A stretch of DNA of 9,127 bases, from NCBI GenBank assembly GCA_024280785.1, contig JAJRPK010000061.1, positions 1 through 9,127 of the forward strand. Reading direction: 5' to 3'. This document shows positions 1 through 6,846 of this stretch, one piece after another. Numbering within the stretch: position 1 is the first letter of the stretch; each line of letters starts with the position of its first letter. A model generated the notes under the pieces. The model searched no databases and was not told where the DNA came from. It saw only the letters and a program-made list of their open reading frames with translations. Source of the DNA: Gammaproteobacteria bacterium (GTDB lineage: Bacteria; Pseudomonadota; Gammaproteobacteria; Pseudomonadales; UBA7434). The translations under genes were made by a program, and so were the position numbers.

Positions 1-263
1 CCGTTATTAATAATGACACGATAACCATCGGCCACGCCTAGCTGCTCGGCTACCTTGCCAACGACTAATAGCAAATGCCCCAGCAAGACTTGATCTTCTT
101 CGGTAGCAGAAGACAGCTTATCTATTGATTTTTTAGGAATGACCAAGACGTGTACGGCAGCCTGCGGATTAATATCGTTAATAGCAATACAATGCTCGTC
201 TTCGTACAATCTTTCTGCTGGTATTTCACCTGAAAGAATTTTTCCAAATATGGTAGCAGCCAT
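1..263 (-). CDS. HIT (histidine triad) family protein, 3' part cut by the window edge
   Basis: The 87 visible residues begin MAATIFGKILSGEIPAER and continue with DINPQAAVHVLVIPKKSI. This is the usual N-terminal half of HinT/HIT nucleotide-binding hydrolases, which act on nucleoside phosphoramidates and related AMP conjugates in the cytoplasm. The catalytic HxHxHxx triad lies beyond the left edge and cannot be checked. The start is the ATG at 263. It is preceded by an AGGAGC Shine-Dalgarno sequence that sits inside the last codons of the upstream ycaR-like gene, whose stop is only 1 nt away. The two genes are therefore almost certainly cotranscribed and translationally coupled. The family call is firm; assignment to hinT itself is less so, because the active site is missing from view. 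Confidence 0.9.
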   Translation of the reverse strand, partial: MAATIFGKILSGEIPAERLYEDEHCIAINDINPQAAVHVLVIPKKSIDKLSSATEEDQVLLGHLLLVVGKVAEQLGVADGYRVIINN

Positions 264-264
264 T

Positions 265-459
265 TTAAGCTCCTGGCTCATCTAGCTCTTCATCACTGAG
301 CTTACGAGCTTCACTCTCTAACATTACCGGTATATCGTCTCTAACAGGATAAGCTAAGCCACTCGTTTTACAAACAAGCTCTTGTTTTGCTTCATCGTAT
401 TGCAACGGTCCTTTAGTCACTGGACACACAAGAATACTTAATAATTTTTTATCCAACAT
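265..459 (-). CDS. ycaR: YcaR-like small protein (UPF0434 / Trm112 family)
   Basis: A 64-residue protein with the family signature LLxILVCPVTKGPL near the N-terminus, then a Y-D-x-x-K-Q-E-L-V-C-K strand and AYPVRDDIPVML. It matches E. coli YcaR in length and order of motifs. The family is a small Trm112-like zinc-ribbon fold of uncertain bacterial function. The second cysteine of the CPxC knuckle is replaced by threonine (CPVT; cysteines remain at 12 and 30), a change I know from other members, so zinc binding is doubtful. A longer reading frame starts at a GTG at 468, but that GTG is part of an AAGGTG Shine-Dalgarno block (464-469) placed 6 nt before the ATG at 459, so the ATG is preferred. 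It is the first gene of a pair with the HIT gene. Confidence 0.9.
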   Translation of the reverse strand: MLDKKLLSILVCPVTKGPLQYDEAKQELVCKTSGLAYPVRDDIPVMLESEARKLSDEELDEPGA

Positions 460-463
460 AGGG

Positions 464-469
464 TTCACC
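464..469 (-). promoter_or_regulatory. Ribosome-binding site of the ycaR-like gene
   Basis: AAGGTG on the minus strand, 6 nt before the ATG at 459. It decides the start codon: the upstream in-frame GTG is contained in the Shine-Dalgarno sequence and is unlikely to initiate. Confidence 0.7.
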
Positions 470-537
470 TTATCTGTAAGCTGAGAAACAACACCATCTT
501 AATGAAGCAAAACAAGCATAGTTACTCAATTAATAAT

Positions 538-566
538 TTTATACGCATTTTTGCAAACATGAACAA
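538..566 (-). promoter_or_regulatory. Candidate sigma70 promoter for the ycaR-like/HIT pair
   Basis: On the minus strand TTGTTC (561-566) is followed after exactly 17 nt by TATAAA (538-543). The -10 matches the consensus at five of six positions and the -35 at three. Transcription would begin near 530 and leave an untranslated leader of about 70 nt before the ATG at 459. It lies between the end of the M23 gene and ycaR, and I see no convincing terminator after the M23 gene, so some read-through from upstream is also possible. Confidence 0.45.
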
Positions 567-598
567 GTACAAGGCAAAAACGTCTCATAGCTAATTAT

Positions 599-1459
599 TC
601 ATTCATTGGAACTTAGCGTAATAAGCTTCATTTCTGGCACCAACAGTTGAGGGTCAATTCGAGCATTACCTTTAGCCCCTAACCAATTCATACGCCAATC
701 CAAATGAGGCCCGGTGACACGACCCGTTGCGCCGATTTCAGCCACCTTCTGACCTTGAACCACACGATCTCCAACCTTGACCAGCAACTTGCTTAAATGC
801 AAAAAAGTAGAGCTGAGGCTGTGGCCATGATCAATAATCAAGGTCCCGCCCGAAAAAAACAAATCTGATTCAGCTAATGTCACCAAACCTCCCGCCGGTG
901 CAACGGCCAATGCGCCAACCGGGCCAGCCACATCTACACCGTAATGGGGCCTTCGCGGCTCGCCATTATAAACCCGCTGGGATCCAAACACACCGGTAAT
1001 AGGCCCGTTTGCAGGCCAGATAAACCCACTAAAAAAGTCCGTTTGCTTTCGCTTTTGCCTTCGGGCCGCACCAACCTTCACCGCTTCTTGCCGAGAACGG
1101 CTGACTTGTGCAGGGTCGGGCGCGACATACTGGCGAGCCACCCCTTCGATCCGCTGAATTTGGTATTCGCGCTGAGCAATCGCCACCTCATGGGTAACCG
1201 CTGAACCGTCTAAAGCGATGACTTGAAGCTCAATCTGCGCTGGCGCATCTCGATCGAGACCAATGATAAAGCGACCGGAGTCTGTTAATTGAATTTTTTT
1301 GCCTTGATAACGCACGCTGTCACCCTGGACAACAGACCCAAATAATAAGCCCCCTTGCTGAGGTTTTCCACCAATCTCTAGCCCTGCTGACAAACAAGGT
1401 ATTGTGCCAACTATGAGGCCTATGAAATAACAAAGACGAAATGAAACGCCGTTTATCAT
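599..1459 (-). CDS. Exported M23 (LytM-type) peptidase-family protein with an altered zinc-ligand motif
   Basis: A 286-residue protein. Residues 1-25 look like a signal peptide (hydrophobic stretch LCYFIGLIVGTIP, likely cleavage after LSA), so it should act in the periplasm on peptidoglycan or as an amidase activator. A beta-rich N-terminal region (about 26-105) and a basic linker (QKRKQ, near 135-140) precede the C-terminal M23 domain (about 145-275). The domain shows HYGVD (H172, D176), DHGHSLSSTFLHL (H221) and GPHLDW. In canonical LytM enzymes the last motif is HxH; here the second histidine is Asp254. A TTG at 1486 extends the frame, but the start at ATG 1459 is preferred because AAGAGGA lies 9 nt upstream and the signal peptide begins there. 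It is divergent from greB; the shared 201-nt gap holds the promoters, none of which I can place with confidence. Confidence 0.88.
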   Translation of the reverse strand: MINGVSFRLCYFIGLIVGTIPCLSAGLEIGGKPQQGGLLFGSVVQGDSVRYQGKKIQLTDSGRFIIGLDRDAPAQIELQVIALDGSAVTHEVAIAQREYQIQRIEGVARQYVAPDPAQVSRSRQEAVKVGAARRQKRKQTDFFSGFIWPANGPITGVFGSQRVYNGEPRRPHYGVDVAGPVGALAVAPAGGLVTLAESDLFFSGGTLIIDHGHSLSSTFLHLSKLLVKVGDRVVQGQKVAEIGATGRVTGPHLDWRMNWLGAKGNARIDPQLLVPEMKLITLSSNE

Positions 1460-1660
1460 GGAAGGGTATCCTCTTAAATTGAACAACTAGATTAAACTAA
1501 CTTGATGAATAGTGTATTCTGTTTAGCGAAGATATATCTAATTTTAGACTGTTTTTTACGACCTCAAAAAAAACCTGCTAAAACAAAACTCAGGCTCTCG
1601 TTACTTTATTCTACTGAAAGCCCGAACGTATATTAAATTAAAGACAATATTGGTCTATCT

Positions 1661-2203
1661 ATGACACGCTTTATGGGTCGCTATCGTCCCCCTCGCCCAA
1701 AGAGTTCCAACTACATCACTCCTGAAGGTGAGACCGCATTGCGCGCAGAACTCAGGCAATTGTGGAAGGTCGAACGGCCCCAAATTACCGCCACGGTTCA
1801 TGAAGCCGCAAAAAATGGCGACCGCTCGGAAAACGGTGATTATATTTACGGCAAAAAACGATTACGCGAAATCGATAGTCGCGTTAGATTTTTAACCAAA
1901 CGATTAGAGAATCTTACGGTTGTACACGACAAACCATCCAATGAGCAAACTGTGTACTTTGGCGCATGGGTCGATGTCGAAGATGAAAATGAAGAAACAA
2001 CCCGCTACCGTATTGTGGGCCCCGATGAATTTGATTTAGGGCAAAATAAATTGAGTATGGATTCGCCACTGGCTAAAGCCTTGCTTGGGAAAAAATTGGG
2101 CGATGACATTGTATTTAATAGCCCAGCGGGAGAACGCGAATTTTATATTGCGGCAATTAGTTATGAGCAGTTAAACCAGAATAAATCAAAAACAGCAGAT
2201 TAA
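1661..2203 (+). CDS. greB: Transcription elongation factor GreB
   Basis: GreB binds the RNA polymerase secondary channel and stimulates cleavage of backtracked RNA. The 180-residue protein has the N-terminal coiled coil with the acidic tip GDRSENGDYIY (Asp54 and Glu57 correspond to the metal-positioning Asp41/Glu44 of GreA), then KKRLREIDSRVRFLTKRLENL, which is nearly identical to E. coli GreB. The C-terminal FKBP-like domain carries FGAWVDVEDE, RIVGPDEFD, DSPLAKALLGKKLGD and a closing SPAGEREFYI. It is about 20 residues longer than the E. coli protein: a basic N-terminal extension (RYRPPRPK) and a polar tail. A second in-frame ATG at 1673 (MGRYRPPR) is a plausible alternative start, and neither has a clear Shine-Dalgarno. 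TATATT at 1629-1634 could be the -10, with a poor -35. Confidence 0.96.
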   Translation: MTRFMGRYRPPRPKSSNYITPEGETALRAELRQLWKVERPQITATVHEAAKNGDRSENGDYIYGKKRLREIDSRVRFLTKRLENLTVVHDKPSNEQTVYFGAWVDVEDENEETTRYRIVGPDEFDLGQNKLSMDSPLAKALLGKKLGDDIVFNSPAGEREFYIAAISYEQLNQNKSKTAD

Positions 2204-2206
2204 AAA

Positions 2207-2241
2207 TGCCGGCAGCTAACTCTGTAAGTTAACTCCCGGCA
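2207..2241 (-). terminator. Intrinsic terminator of the DUF1214 gene
   Basis: TGCCGG (2207-2212) pairs with CCGGCA (2236-2241); inside lies a second, imperfect stem (AGCTAAC with GTTAACT) and a 7-nt loop. Read on the minus strand the hairpin is followed directly by TTTTT and lies 33 nt past the DUF1214 stop, so it is oriented for that gene. On the plus strand no T-run follows immediately, although it begins only 3 nt after the greB stop and could also slow polymerase leaving greB. Confidence 0.7.
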
Positions 2242-2274
2242 CGGTAATATTGGCGAATTTTTTACCAACAATTT

Positions 2275-3360
2275 TTATATTGTATCTAGCTTCACTATAC
2301 GGCAATGAGGTTGCGGATGATCTTTCGCTCTAACCCACCGCACCCCCATGATTCCATGTTCATGGTGTGCGGTCGAAATCCAGTTAGCATGTTGGCGGCT
2401 AGCCGGGTGGTCTGCTGCAATCAATAATTCAACCGATCCATCGTCATTCATTTTAGCATTGCCGCTATTAATATGAACCTGTTCGAATCGATAATCAAAC
2501 GACTCAGCCCAAACGTTAGCCAGTTGAAAATTCCAATAGTCGCATTCAGGCGGCTGCAAAGTAATGATTAGCGCTTCATCGGCGGCCAGCTGCCATTGCC
2601 CTAAATAGATTCGCACGTCTGGGTCACCACCTACCGCACGATGCTGCTCGGGATCAGGTAAATGAAATTCATTCATTGGCGAATACTTTGCCATATTGAT
2701 CACCCAATCGGCAAACCAGCCTGCACAACCCGCCGCATAATTGGCCGCTTGCATTAACTGATTACCAAAGCGATCGGGGTCGAGAGGCGCGGGTGGACCT
2801 TCTGCTTGTAGACATTCAATTTGCATGGTCGCAGGCTTTTCTGTGAGTTTATTCAAAAATGTTTGCCTCACTAATATCTGTGAGGTTTCAGGGCCCAGCT
2901 GTAACCAATTGCCATCATGAGGTCGTTGACTGGCGATTAATTCAAAATTACCGTCCTCATCGAATTCCATATCACCGTGATTGAGATGCCCTGCACCACC
3001 GGTCACTTTACTGCGCGACGCAAAATTTTGCGCCTGAGCAGCAAAGCCAAGAAAATGAATACTGCCTCGATTACCGCGAATTCTATAATCGTATTTTGCA
3101 TTAATTGATGCGCCGACATAGTAATTATCGGGATTATCCAAGCCCATTTTTACCATATCAGGTTGCGTTCGTAATAGCGGGTGTTTAGGCCCCGTCAACT
3201 CACAAAAGGTATCTAAGCCCGCCTTGGTTAATCTAGCTAAATAGCGCAAACCTTCGGTGCGATCAAAATCGTTGGCATGCAAACCTTCGCGACCGATAAC
3301 GTTACCCGCTTCTTTTAACTGATCACAAAAAGCGTTCCATATATCTTGTTCTCTTGCCAT
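2275..3360 (-). CDS. DUF1214 domain-containing protein
   Basis: A 361-residue protein with no signal peptide. The C-terminal part carries the features I associate with DUF1214: DEALIITLQPPECDYWNFQ (about 261-279), LANVWAESFDYR, and NWISTAHHEHGIMGVRW (about 326-342). Earlier segments RIRGNRGSIHFLGF (93-106) and NWLQLGPETSQILVRQTF (151-168) form the preceding beta-rich region. The biochemical role of the family is not established; members often occur beside lipid, steroid or xenobiotic catabolic genes, as here. The frame extends to 3405, but the ATG at 3360 is preferred because AAAGGT (3368-3373) sits 7 nt upstream, and the extra 15 residues overlap the likely promoter. It is probably transcribed alone: it has its own palindromic operator region upstream and a terminator at 2207-2241. 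Confidence 0.82.
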   Translation of the reverse strand: MAREQDIWNAFCDQLKEAGNVIGREGLHANDFDRTEGLRYLARLTKAGLDTFCELTGPKHPLLRTQPDMVKMGLDNPDNYYVGASINAKYDYRIRGNRGSIHFLGFAAQAQNFASRSKVTGGAGHLNHGDMEFDEDGNFELIASQRPHDGNWLQLGPETSQILVRQTFLNKLTEKPATMQIECLQAEGPPAPLDPDRFGNQLMQAANYAAGCAGWFADWVINMAKYSPMNEFHLPDPEQHRAVGGDPDVRIYLGQWQLAADEALIITLQPPECDYWNFQLANVWAESFDYRFEQVHINSGNAKMNDDGSVELLIAADHPASRQHANWISTAHHEHGIMGVRWVRAKDHPQPHCRIVKLDTI

Positions 3361-3393
3361 GATATTTACCTTTGTTTTTCTCTGTAGTTGTAT

Positions 3394-3433
3394 TTTATAA
3401 GCCATGGTTTATAAACTATGTTTTATAAACCAT
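3394..3433 (-). promoter_or_regulatory. Palindromic operator and candidate promoter of the DUF1214 gene
   Basis: Arms ATGGTTTATAAA (3404-3415) and TTTATAAACCAT (3422-3433) form a perfect 12+12 inverted repeat around a 6-nt spacer. On the minus strand a TATAAA (-10, 3394-3399) lies just downstream. The corresponding -35 position (about 3417-3422) falls on the centre of the palindrome and has no consensus match. The symmetry and size fit a dimeric regulator such as a TetR-family repressor, or an activator that replaces the poor -35; which of these is inference. No regulator gene is visible in the window. Confidence 0.55.
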
Positions 3434-3451
3434 ACTTAGCACTTACTAGCA

Positions 3452-3569
3452 AGGCATTTGAAAAGAATGTCCGTTATTTCAAGACCGTTGCTGGCAGGGA
3501 TGCCAGCGTCGAACTATAGGGACATATTCATGTGTGTCTTGAAATAACGGACATTCTTTTCAAATGCCT
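3452..3569. repeat. MITE-like or REP-doublet element with perfect 34-bp inverted repeats
   Basis: The sequence at 3452-3485 (beginning AGGCATTTGAAAAG) is repeated without a mismatch as its reverse complement at 3536-3569. The 50-bp spacer contains a perfect hairpin GCTGGCA-GGGA-TGCCAGC at 3490-3507, of the type found in REP palindromes. There is no room for a transposase and no credible coding sequence inside. Flanking bases show no target duplication beyond a trivial CA on each side. It lies between the sulfotransferase stop and the DUF1214 operator, where a transcript in either direction would fold into a long hairpin. A non-autonomous mobile element or a RAYT-type REP pair is the likely origin. 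Confidence 0.75.
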
Positions 3570-3672
3570 CAGTACCCTATTAGAAACAATATAGTTTGAA
3601 TCTGTCTTTTTAACAGCGATTTTATTCATAACACTTGTTTCAACTTCCACCGGCATATTGATGCCTAAAATT

Positions 3673-4839
3673 TTACAAAAAGTCCTTATATCGCTTGTCT
3701 TCCGTATAAAACTCAAAGCGATCTAGAATCATTTTTTCTGATAGCCCATACTTTTCATAATCGTATTGATGCTTTCCGTGTTTACCCTTAGGGTTGCTAT
3801 CAATATGGCCCTTTAGTTTTGACACTACAGATTCGCTTAACTCAATATCAAAATAATCATAACAGCGTTCCACTAATTGCAATGGACTCGAAACAAACTC
3901 TTTAAAGCTATAGTCTAGAAAATGGTTTTCAGGCAATGACGCACGAGTGGTTATCCCTCGCTCTAACGAATTAGCATAGAAATTCATTATTATCGGGCCA
4001 AGCTTTTTATTATCCAAAGAAGGAATTGAACCGCCATACATTTTCGCCGCCAACGAAGTCAAACTTGATATCGACGGCACAACGTCCAAAGGGTTTCGAT
4101 GCCCCCAAAACACACAGACATCCGGCATCACCTTGACCAGAGAATCTAAAGCCCACATATGTGCGGGAGCTTTAAGCAACCACCGTTCACCAGGCTCACG
4201 CCATTGAAGCATCTTAAGAAGGTCTTTGTAGTATTGATACATCGGCAACAGATCACTGTTTTGGTGCCACCTAAGGTAAGGTTCGATCAAGCATTCAAAG
4301 CCCAATTGAACTCCATTAAAGTCCAAAGCATGTAACAGTACACACTCCTCAGGAGTATCCGCACTGGCATAATGAGCAGAATCAAACTCGGGGTTTTGCG
4401 CCCGCTGAGCTTCCATTTTTTGTATTAATTTTAGTCGTCTGGGATCGGATTCTCCCGGAGCCAAGCCATCGAGAGGATCAGGGTAGTGAGTCTCCCACTG
4501 TAGCAATGCGCGCGCAGAAGGGTCGACCGCCATAAGGTTAAACAGTGCCGATGTTCCCGTTCTAGGCAAACCCGTTAAAACCATGGGCCTCGATATTTTT
4601 TCCAAGGCTATCTCCGGGTGCTTTTTTTGCGCCTCAGTCACCCGTAATCGCGCAGCCAATAATTTAAGCACCCGGTTGTATAACCTTTGCCGACCAAATT
4701 CTTCGACAACATGATTATCATAAGCTTGCAATAATTGACCCAAACCTTCTTTAAAGTGATCATCACCATAATCAGTTAGGCCCTGAAATTGAGCAGCACT
4801 GGCCAACATAATATCAACATCAAATTTAATGGCAGACAT
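3673..4839 (-). CDS. PAPS-dependent sulfotransferase family protein (Sulfotransfer_3 type)
   Basis: A 388-residue cytoplasmic protein. The 5'-phosphosulfate-binding loop is GLPRTGTSALF (90-100), and the 3'-phosphate-binding segment is HRNPLDVVPS (247-256), with Arg248 and Ser256 eight residues apart as in known sulfotransferases. Between them LLKAPAHMWALDSL (221-234) is typical of this bacterial group. These enzymes move sulfate from PAPS to a hydroxyl group; the acceptor here is unknown, and the neighbourhood suggests a lipid or steroid-like alcohol. The start at ATG 4839 has only a weak, distant GAGG (13 nt away). It lies 90 nt downstream of the EthD-domain gene on the same strand; that gap holds two palindromes, so it may be cotranscribed, separately controlled, or both. 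No terminator is evident after it, but the 34-bp inverted-repeat element follows 103 nt later. Confidence 0.88.
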   Translation of the reverse strand: MSAIKFDVDIMLASAAQFQGLTDYGDDHFKEGLGQLLQAYDNHVVEEFGRQRLYNRVLKLLAARLRVTEAQKKHPEIALEKISRPMVLTGLPRTGTSALFNLMAVDPSARALLQWETHYPDPLDGLAPGESDPRRLKLIQKMEAQRAQNPEFDSAHYASADTPEECVLLHALDFNGVQLGFECLIEPYLRWHQNSDLLPMYQYYKDLLKMLQWREPGERWLLKAPAHMWALDSLVKVMPDVCVFWGHRNPLDVVPSISSLTSLAAKMYGGSIPSLDNKKLGPIIMNFYANSLERGITTRASLPENHFLDYSFKEFVSSPLQLVERCYDYFDIELSESVVSKLKGHIDSNPKGKHGKHQYDYEKYGLSEKMILDRFEFYTEDKRYKDFL

Positions 4840-4862
4840 TTTTCTGCAACAACCTCATATTT

Positions 4863-4907
4863 AATTAAGATGTGTTCTTAATTTATTTCGCATTATTCGT
4901 AATAATG
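4863..4907. promoter_or_regulatory. Two palindromes upstream of the sulfotransferase gene
   Basis: AATTAAGA-TGTGT-TCTTAATT (4863-4883, 8-bp arms) and CATTATT-CGT-AATAATG (4891-4907, 7-bp arms) lie side by side in the 90-nt gap between the EthD gene stop and the sulfotransferase start. Both are AT-rich with short spacers, as in operators of dimeric regulators. Neither is followed by a T-run that would make it a convincing terminator. The function as operators is inference. Confidence 0.35.
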
Positions 4908-4929
4908 ACCGAACATAAAGAACTTTCTG

Positions 4930-5724
4930 TTAGCTTAATAAGCATGCATAAGCACTCATAGGAACTACAGTAATTTGGCTCATATCGATAAAACGTGCGC
5001 AACTTTCCATCATCGCCGTTTGATGTTTCTTCAGTTTGTCAGGGTCACCCATGCTGTCGTAAAAAGCTTCGTCTGACGTCATCGCTAGTTCAGTGAAGTT
5101 TTCGCTGACAATCGCATCAATGTCTTTAGTGGTCCCCTTTAATGGCCGCTGAACGATATTTTGAATATAGCCAAACGTATCTTGAGTAACACAGGCGATA
5201 TCCGAGTGTGAATGCAGCCATATTTCTAACCATTGCTCTCGTGTTAGAAAATCGGGGATAGTTATCGATACGACCTGCTGCCAACCCGGCAATCGTACAA
5301 CATCACCACTTCCTTTAGCGCTGGCAGTCTCATCGGTCGTATCCATTACATCGATAACAGTGGATTCTGTCACCGTGTAACGCCGAACACTACTACACGA
5401 TTGATCCAGCACCGATTCAAAAGCCTTAGCTTCTGCCCCCGCCTTCCAACTATCAAACTCAAGTGCCGTCGACAGGGTGAAGGTCAAATAAACATTAAAT
5501 TGTGTGCTCTCGTTGACCACCAATTTTGACTTCGCCGGTTCTATGATCGTATCCGAGATGGAAAAATGAATGGAGTTAGCCTTTATTTTTTTTAGCGGAG
5601 GTAACACCTCAGTACGAACGAATTCCAGTAATCGCTCGGGGGGTTGTTTTACATTGAGTAAGCAGACAATCTTTTCCATAGCAAATCGCTCGATAGAATC
5701 AGTGAGTACACAGTCATTATCCAT
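4930..5724 (-). CDS. Protein with two EthD-like (dimeric alpha/beta barrel) domains
   Basis: A 264-residue protein that reads as two ferredoxin-like halves. The first runs from about 16 to 125 (MEKIVCLLN, then a long helix and strands). The second runs from about 147 to 260, with REQWLEIWLHSHSDIACVTQ (162-181) and FGYIQNIV (184-191), the W/H...Q...Y-x-Q-N pattern typical of EthD. EthD proteins are small accessory factors first linked to ether-degrading P450s and frequent in steroid and aromatic catabolic clusters; the reaction, if any, is unknown. The first half is the more diverged. Start is uncertain: ATG 5724 has a weak upstream site, and ATG 5679 (MEKIVCLLN) would match the usual EthD beginning. 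It probably leads the sulfotransferase on the same strand and is divergent from the hydrolase. Confidence 0.72.
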   Translation of the reverse strand: MDNDCVLTDSIERFAMEKIVCLLNVKQPPERLLEFVRTEVLPPLKKIKANSIHFSISDTIIEPAKSKLVVNESTQFNVYLTFTLSTALEFDSWKAGAEAKAFESVLDQSCSSVRRYTVTESTVIDVMDTTDETASAKGSGDVVRLPGWQQVVSITIPDFLTREQWLEIWLHSHSDIACVTQDTFGYIQNIVQRPLKGTTKDIDAIVSENFTELAMTSDEAFYDSMGDPDKLKKHQTAMMESCARFIDMSQITVVPMSAYACLLS

Positions 5725-5776
5725 TCAGGTTACCATTTAATTATTTGAATTACTTTAGCGAAAGGCTTTAAAATAA

Positions 5777-5886
5777 CGGCCATTTACTAGCCGATTTGCT
5801 CGGCCATACATAGGATACATAGGTGCATACATAGATGAATAACAAGCGGTACTCTAGCTGCCACTTTAGCTACTACTCTAGCTGGC
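5777..5886. repeat. Cluster of short direct repeats in the EthD/hydrolase divergent promoter region
   Basis: Three separate families lie in tandem in the 210-nt gap. CGGCCAT occurs at 5777-5783 and again 24 nt later at 5801-5807. ATACATAGG occurs twice head to tail (5806-5814, 5815-5823) with a third, ATACATAGA, at 5827-5835. A degenerate 12-mer of the form ACTYTAGCTRSY occurs three times without a break (5851-5862, 5863-5874, 5875-5886). The 12-bp and 24-bp spacings approximate one or two helical turns, which would suit cooperative binding of a regulator; replication slippage is the simpler explanation. Confidence 0.6.
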
Positions 5887-5934
5887 CCCCTACGAGCCGC
5901 CGGTTCCATACTTATACGAGGTCATCAACTTCCT

Positions 5935-6846
5935 ATGCTTAGCGAACAGTTCAAACAAATGAAACCTTTTCTTCAAGCTGGTCTTGCCCTACCGGGCGAT
6001 AGCTATCTGCAAGTCCGAGAAAAAATGGCTCCCTTACACGGCCACCACCCAGGAGAAGATGCCTCAGTGGTAGAAAGCAAGCTGAACGGTGTGCGCTGTT
6101 TATCGGTCGAAACCTCCTCCTCAAAGAAAAGAAAATCTAGTAGTGTCATGCTGATGTTTCACGGCGGCGCGCTCGTTTCGTGTAATGCCGACGAATACGT
6201 TTTTTACGCTGCCGCCATCTCTCGCGAACTCAATACCCGAGTATTGATAATCGATTATCGCTTAGCCCCCGAGCATCCATACCCCTCTGCATTAGACGAC
6301 TGCATTGATGCTTATATCGGCTTACTTGAAACAGGAATAGATGCCGATGATATTGGTTTTATTGGCGACTCTTGCGGCGGCGGATTAGCCATATGTACGC
6401 TACTGAAACTAGTCGCAGCCAAACAACGACTGCCAGCTTGCGCTATATCGTTTACCGGTTGGCTTGACCTCAGCCAATCGGGAGACTCTGCACTGCAGTG
6501 GGAGGGCTTTGAAAACCCTGACTCCGACCCTTTTATTCACCCTCAATGGATTCGAGATCGGGGCAAGGATTATGCTGAAAACTACGACCTCAAAGATCCC
6601 CTTCTCTCCCCTGTTTTTGCCGACCTGACTGGCCTACCCCCGCTATTGTTGCAAACCGGCCAATACGACAGCTGCCGCGATGACTCGACCCGACTCGCTG
6701 CGTCAGCCGCTGGTACAGGTGTGGATGTAACACTGGAAGTCTATGCAGGAATGATTCATGGATTTCACGGCTTAGATATACCTGAGGCGCAGTCCGCCTA
6801 CGCCAGTGCCAAAACCTTCTTTTATAAGAAGCTTCGAGCGAGCTAA
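5935..6846 (+). CDS. Alpha/beta hydrolase, HSL (GDXG) lipase/esterase family
   Basis: A 303-residue enzyme, the usual length for bacterial hormone-sensitive-lipase-type esterases. The oxyanion-hole motif is FHGGAL (HGGA at 76-79), the nucleophile elbow is GDSCGGG (Ser146), and the rest of the triad is probably Asp245 in TGQYDSCRDD and His275 in GMIHGFHGL. YRLAPEHPYPSALDD (108-122) is diagnostic of the family. It lacks a signal peptide and should hydrolyse acyl or lactone esters in the cytoplasm. The elbow has cysteine where alanine is common (GDSAGG), which is tolerated. The ATG at 5935 is preceded by GAGG at an unusually long 13 nt; ATG 5959 is an alternative. It is followed by 343 nt of non-coding DNA before the Rieske gene, so the two may not share a transcript. 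Confidence 0.92.
   Translation: MLSEQFKQMKPFLQAGLALPGDSYLQVREKMAPLHGHHPGEDASVVESKLNGVRCLSVETSSSKKRKSSSVMLMFHGGALVSCNADEYVFYAAAISRELNTRVLIIDYRLAPEHPYPSALDDCIDAYIGLLETGIDADDIGFIGDSCGGGLAICTLLKLVAAKQRLPACAISFTGWLDLSQSGDSALQWEGFENPDSDPFIHPQWIRDRGKDYAENYDLKDPLLSPVFADLTGLPPLLLQTGQYDSCRDDSTRLAASAAGTGVDVTLEVYAGMIHGFHGLDIPEAQSAYASAKTFFYKKLRAS

Noticed and set aside
944..1204. Plus-strand 86-codon frame inside the M23 gene
   Set aside because: It is antisense to the conserved M23 region, has no ribosome-binding site, and its product resembles no known family.
1530..1539. AGATATATCT palindrome between the M23 gene and greB
   Set aside because: A 10-bp AT-rich palindrome is expected by chance in such DNA and there is no second copy nearby.
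3451..3571. Complete insertion sequence
   Set aside because: Only 118 bp with no transposase frame and no convincing target-site duplication; it is described as a MITE-like or REP element instead.
3649..3664. Small hairpin GGCAT-ATTG-ATGCC near the sulfotransferase stop, considered as a terminator
   Set aside because: Only 5 bp, and on the minus strand it is followed by GGTGG instead of a T-run.
3528..3716. Minus-strand 62-codon frame overlapping the sulfotransferase end and the inverted-repeat element
   Set aside because: It starts inside the sulfotransferase in another frame and ends by reading through one arm of the repeat; no recognisable motif or Shine-Dalgarno.
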